From: Holophagales bacterium UBA2201
Lineage (GTDB): Bacteria; Acidobacteriota; Thermoanaerobaculia; UBA2201
Direction: 5' to 3'
Length of the DNA: 8,701 nucleotides
Assembly (NCBI GenBank): GCA_002327305.1
Contig: DCUZ01000039.1
Location: forward strand, 1 to 8,701
Part shown: piece after piece, positions 6,121-8,701 of the stretch
How the letters are laid out: every line of letters begins with the position of its first letter
How positions within the stretch are numbered: position 1 is the stretch's first letter
Notes under the pieces: model-generated
Told to the model about the DNA's origin: nothing
Seen by the model: the letters and a program-made list of their open reading frames with translations, nothing else
The model's database searches: none
Program-made: the position numbers and the translations under genes

Positions 6121-6124
<4 letters not shown>
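5708..6124 (-). CDS. ndk: Nucleoside diphosphate kinase
   Basis: This 138-residue cytosolic enzyme moves the gamma phosphate between nucleoside tri- and diphosphates through a phosphohistidine. Its length is typical. Visible landmarks are the ATP-site K10 in IVKPDAM, FYAEHREKPFF (49-59), GPILVMALEKDGAV (69-82), and the active-site H116 in NAIHGSANPEDA (113-124). The open frame runs upstream well past this ATG, but that part is a shadow of sucD. The ATG at 6124 shares ATGA with the sucD stop (4-nt overlap). There is no good Shine-Dalgarno upstream, so translation is probably coupled to sucD. Being in the sucCD operon suggests it redistributes phosphate made by succinyl-CoA synthetase. Confidence 0.96.
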
Positions 6125-6989
<865 letters not shown>

Positions 6990-6990
<1 letters not shown>

Positions 6991-8153
6991 TAGCGACCTC
7001 CTACCGCCGCGACGATCTTCTTCGCCGCGTCCGTCATGCCCTGGGCCTGGATGATCGGGAGCCCCGACTCCGCCAGGATCTTCCGTCCCGCTTCCACGTT
7101 GGTGCCCTCGAGGCGGACCACCACGGGGACCGTGAGCTTGACCTGCCTGGCGGCGCCCACGACGCCCTGCGCGATGACATCGCAACGGACGATGCCCCCG
7201 AAGATGTTGACGAGGACCCCCTTCACGCTGGGGTCGGAGAGGAGGATCTTGAAGGCGTTGGTCACCGCCTCCAGGTTGGCGCCGCCGCCCACGTCGAGGA
7301 AGTTGGCGGGCTCGGCCCCGTGGAGCTTGATGATGTCCATGGTGGCCATGGCCAGGCCGGCGCCGTTGACCATGCAGCCCACGGTGCCGTCCAGCTTGAT
7401 GTAGTTGAGGTTGAACTTGGAGGCCTCCACTTCCAGGGGCGCCTCCTCGTCGAGGTCCCGGTACGCCAGGATCTTGGGGTGGCGGTCCAGGGCGTTGTCG
7501 TCGAAGTTCATCTTCCCGTCCAGGGCGATGATACGGCCGTCGGTGGTGAGGATGAGGGGGTTGATCTCTGCCAGGGAGGCGTCGGTCTCCAGATAGCACT
7601 TCACCAGCGCCATGGCAAACTTCTGCGCGGCCTTGGCGGGCTCGCCCTTGAGGCCCAGGAACTGGGCCACGCGGCGGGCCTGGTAGGGCTGTAATCCCAT
7701 CAGGGGTTCGATGGGGAGTTTGAGCAGGGCCTCGGGGTGCTTGGCGGCCACCTCCTCGATCTCCATCCCGCCGAAGGGGGAGACCATGAGGACGGGCATT
7801 TTCTTCGAACGGTCCAGCACCATCCCGATGTAAAACTCCTTCTCGATGGGGAGCCCCTCCTCCACGAGGAGGGTCTTCACGACGCGTCCCTCGGGGCCGG
7901 TCTGGTGGGTGATCAGGGTCATCCCGAGGATGGCCTTGGCGTGCGCCACGGCCTCGTCGGCGTTTTTGGCGATCTTGACGCCCCCGCCCTTGCCCCGCCC
8001 CCCGGCGTGGATCTGGGCCTTCACGACGACGGTGCCGCCCAGCTCCGTGGCGATGGCCCGGGCCTCATCGACCGATTTGGCCATGCGGCCCCGCGGGATC
8101 GTCACGCCGTACGAAGCAAACAGCTCCTTTGCCTGGTACTCGTGGACTTTCAT
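6990..8153 (-). CDS. sucC: Succinyl-CoA synthetase (ADP/GDP-forming), beta subunit
   Basis: This 387-residue subunit has the ATP-grasp nucleotide site and the succinate/Pi half-site, and pairs with SucD. Landmarks are MKVHEYQAKELF (1-12), VVKAQIHAGGRGKGGGVK (43-60, nucleotide-binding loop), EINPL (197-201) and LDGKMNFDDNA (211-221) for Mg, LDGTVGCMVNGAGLAMATMD (254-273), NFLDVGGGA (284-292) and VNIFGGIVRCDVIAQG (315-330). The length is almost the E. coli length of 388. ATP or GTP preference cannot be read from the sequence. It is the first gene of the - strand operon sucC-sucD-ndk-M23-like. AAAAGGAGA lies about 9-10 nt before the ATG, and a TATAAT box is about 40 nt upstream. Confidence 0.98.
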
Positions 8154-8193
8154 AACGGGAAGTCTCCTTTTAGGATTGAATTAATGAGCATCT

Positions 8194-8199
8194 ATTATA
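8194..8199 (-). promoter_or_regulatory. TATAAT -10 box of the sucC operon
   Basis: A perfect TATAAT on the - strand lies 40 nt before the sucC ATG, predicting a leader of roughly 34 nt with AAGGAGA. At 17-nt spacing the -35 is TTATAA, which has only the outer TT and A of the consensus. Fully AT hexamers are rare in this GC-rich window; only three TATAAT were noticed and all precede genes. Confidence 0.5.
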
Positions 8200-8252
8200 C
8201 ACCCGCGGGGGCGTCCTTATAAATACGGTCCGCGGCCGCCCGGTGTTGGGCG

Positions 8253-8273
8253 GTAGGCCGCAGGCCGTAGGGG
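8253..8273. repeat. Heptamer cluster A (GTAGGCC-like, three units)
   Basis: Three consecutive 7-mers are GTAGGCC, GCAGGCC and GTAGGGG. A second cluster of the same heptamer starts 52 nt after this one ends. Such low-complexity heptamers are intergenic repeats of unknown role. Confidence 0.55.
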
Positions 8274-8325
8274 AGGATTGCCCTCGTCTCGTCCCCTCCG
8301 TAGATCCTCCCGTGTTAAATAGACC

Positions 8326-8346
8326 GTAATCCGTAGGCCGTAGGCC
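8326..8346. repeat. Heptamer cluster B (GTAGGCC-like, three units)
   Basis: Three consecutive 7-mers are GTAATCC, GTAGGCC and GTAGGCC. The unit is the same as in the cluster at 8253, in the same orientation. The intervening DNA carries an 8-bp inverted repeat. Confidence 0.6.
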
Positions 8347-8557
8347 GGGACCAGAGACAGATCTCTCAGGGTGGGCCTGAATTTATAACCCGGATTTCTC
8401 ATAAATTGTCGTTGCGAAAAGCCCGCAAAAGGATGCGGAGGACTTTGGATGGACCGAGGCCGGCTTCGCCTTTTACTGATCCGGCCACATTTAGTCGTGC
8501 GGTTGAGAGATGCCGGATCTGTCCCGCCCCAGCTGGAAATGGACAGTTCCGCCAAAT

Positions 8558-8580
8558 CGTTAGCCACTAACGGAAGGAGG
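8558..8580 (+). promoter_or_regulatory. Hairpin and ribosome site of the transposase gene
   Basis: CGTTAG (8558-8563) and CTAACG (8567-8572) form a perfect 6-bp stem with a CCA loop. It ends one base before AAGGAGG (8574-8580), which is a strong Shine-Dalgarno 7 nt before the ATG at 8588. The hairpin next to the ribosome site could limit translation from read-through transcripts, a common control in insertion sequences. Confidence 0.5.
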
Positions 8581-8587
8581 AACGGTC

Positions 8588-8701
8588 ATGGAACAAGGAC
8601 GGAAAGAGCGACGCCATTTCGGCGGTCCGGAGAAGGTGGCCATTCTCCGGCGGCATTTGGTGGAGAAGGTGCCTGTCTCGATCTTATGTGAAGAATTGCA
8701 C
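8588..8701 (+). CDS. IS3-family-like transposase OrfA, N-terminal part only
   Basis: Only the first 38 codons are in the window. The protein begins MEQGRKERRHFGGPEKVAIL and continues RRHLVEKVPVSILCEELH. This is the start of the helix-turn-helix of IS3/IS911-type OrfA proteins (Tnp_1-like), which recognises the ends of the element. The typical pattern is R-[RK]-x-F-[ST]-x-E-x-K-x-x-I-L-x-x-[HY], then VS-x-L-C-x-E. It probably continues into a short OrfA followed by a DDE integrase OrfB outside the window. The start is fixed by AAGGAGG at 8574-8580. Whether the element is intact cannot be judged here. Confidence 0.8.
   Translation, partial: MEQGRKERRHFGGPEKVAILRRHLVEKVPVSILCEELH
8588..8701 (+). 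mobile_element. Left part of a probable IS3-type insertion sequence
   Basis: The transposase start implies an insertion sequence whose left inverted repeat lies somewhere before 8588. No end could be assigned without the right end, so only the coding part is marked here. Confidence 0.5.

Larger units (their letters stand above)
8200..8587. other. Gene-free region between sucC and the transposase, rich in short repeats
   Basis: I find no convincing gene in this stretch. It holds two heptamer clusters (8253-8273, 8326-8346), the inverted repeat GGGAGGAT/ATCCTCCC (8271-8278, 8304-8311), AATTTAT/ATAAATT (8380-8386, 8401-8407), GATCCGGC/GCCGGATC (8478-8485, 8512-8519), and a hairpin before the transposase ribosome site. 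The left end of an insertion sequence should lie within it, but its exact position needs the other end, which is outside the window. Confidence 0.5.

Noticed and set aside
6991..7599. Upstream extension of the sucD frame
   Set aside because: It is the out-of-frame shadow of sucC. SucD has a normal length from ATG 6990 with AGGAGG upstream.
8253..8346. CRISPR-like array
   Set aside because: The units are 7-mers without spacers of regular length and there are no cas genes.
8353..8366. AGAGA/TCTCT mini-hairpin
   Set aside because: Only 5 bp with a 4-nt loop; expected by chance.
8217..8567. - strand open frame of 116 codons
   Set aside because: It runs through heptamer repeats and the likely IS end, has no ribosome site and no recognisable motif.

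Overview
The window is GC-rich bacterial chromosome with tightly packed housekeeping genes. It carries ten clear protein genes and the first codons of an eleventh (a transposase). The gene set suggests a Gram-negative bacterium of the Acidobacteriota or Desulfuromonadota/Geobacter type: a mitochondrial-type citrate synthase, an ADP/GDP-type sucCD pair, a TrmI-type tRNA methylase, a sigma-54-like promoter in front of DNA-uptake/pilin genes, and degenerate heptamer intergenic repeats. I lean towards Acidobacteriota, but this is inference from gene content; no 16S or ribosomal protein gene is present to settle it.

Left part, + strand. The 3' end of dnaK is closed by a textbook intrinsic terminator. 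An AT-rich 200-bp leader follows, with a sigma-54-type -24/-12 element, a near-IHF site and an upstream inverted repeat. It precedes a small secreted ComEA-like helix-hairpin-helix protein and a FimT/GspH-type pseudopilin, which are separated by a strong GC hairpin. Together these look like a regulated DNA-uptake cassette. Next come a trmI-like tRNA (adenine-58-N1) methyltransferase gene, with a TATAAT box so close to its ATG that the mRNA may be nearly leaderless, and an overlapping gene for a small HEAT-repeat protein with an exact 31-residue period.

Middle and right part, - strand. The operon sucC-sucD-ndk-M23-like is transcribed right to left. sucC/sucD overlap by 1 nt and sucD/ndk by 4 nt, and the operon ends in a hairpin with a seven-T tail. 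Citrate synthase (gltA) follows as a separate unit with its own -10 box and terminator, converging on the HEAT gene. Citrate synthase and succinyl-CoA synthetase supply two TCA-cycle steps, and Ndk can exchange the phosphate made by SCS among nucleotides. The M23-like protein is secreted and has lost two of the three expected zinc ligands, so it is probably not a peptidase.

Right end. About 390 bp upstream of sucC has no convincing gene. It holds two clusters of a GTAGGCC-type heptamer, several inverted repeats, and a ribosome site preceded by a perfect hairpin, leading into an IS3-type OrfA that runs off the window. Nothing here amounts to a wholly new system. The best leads are the sigma-54-linked comEA-fimT pair, the degenerate M23 protein in the TCA operon, and the eukaryote-like citrate synthase.
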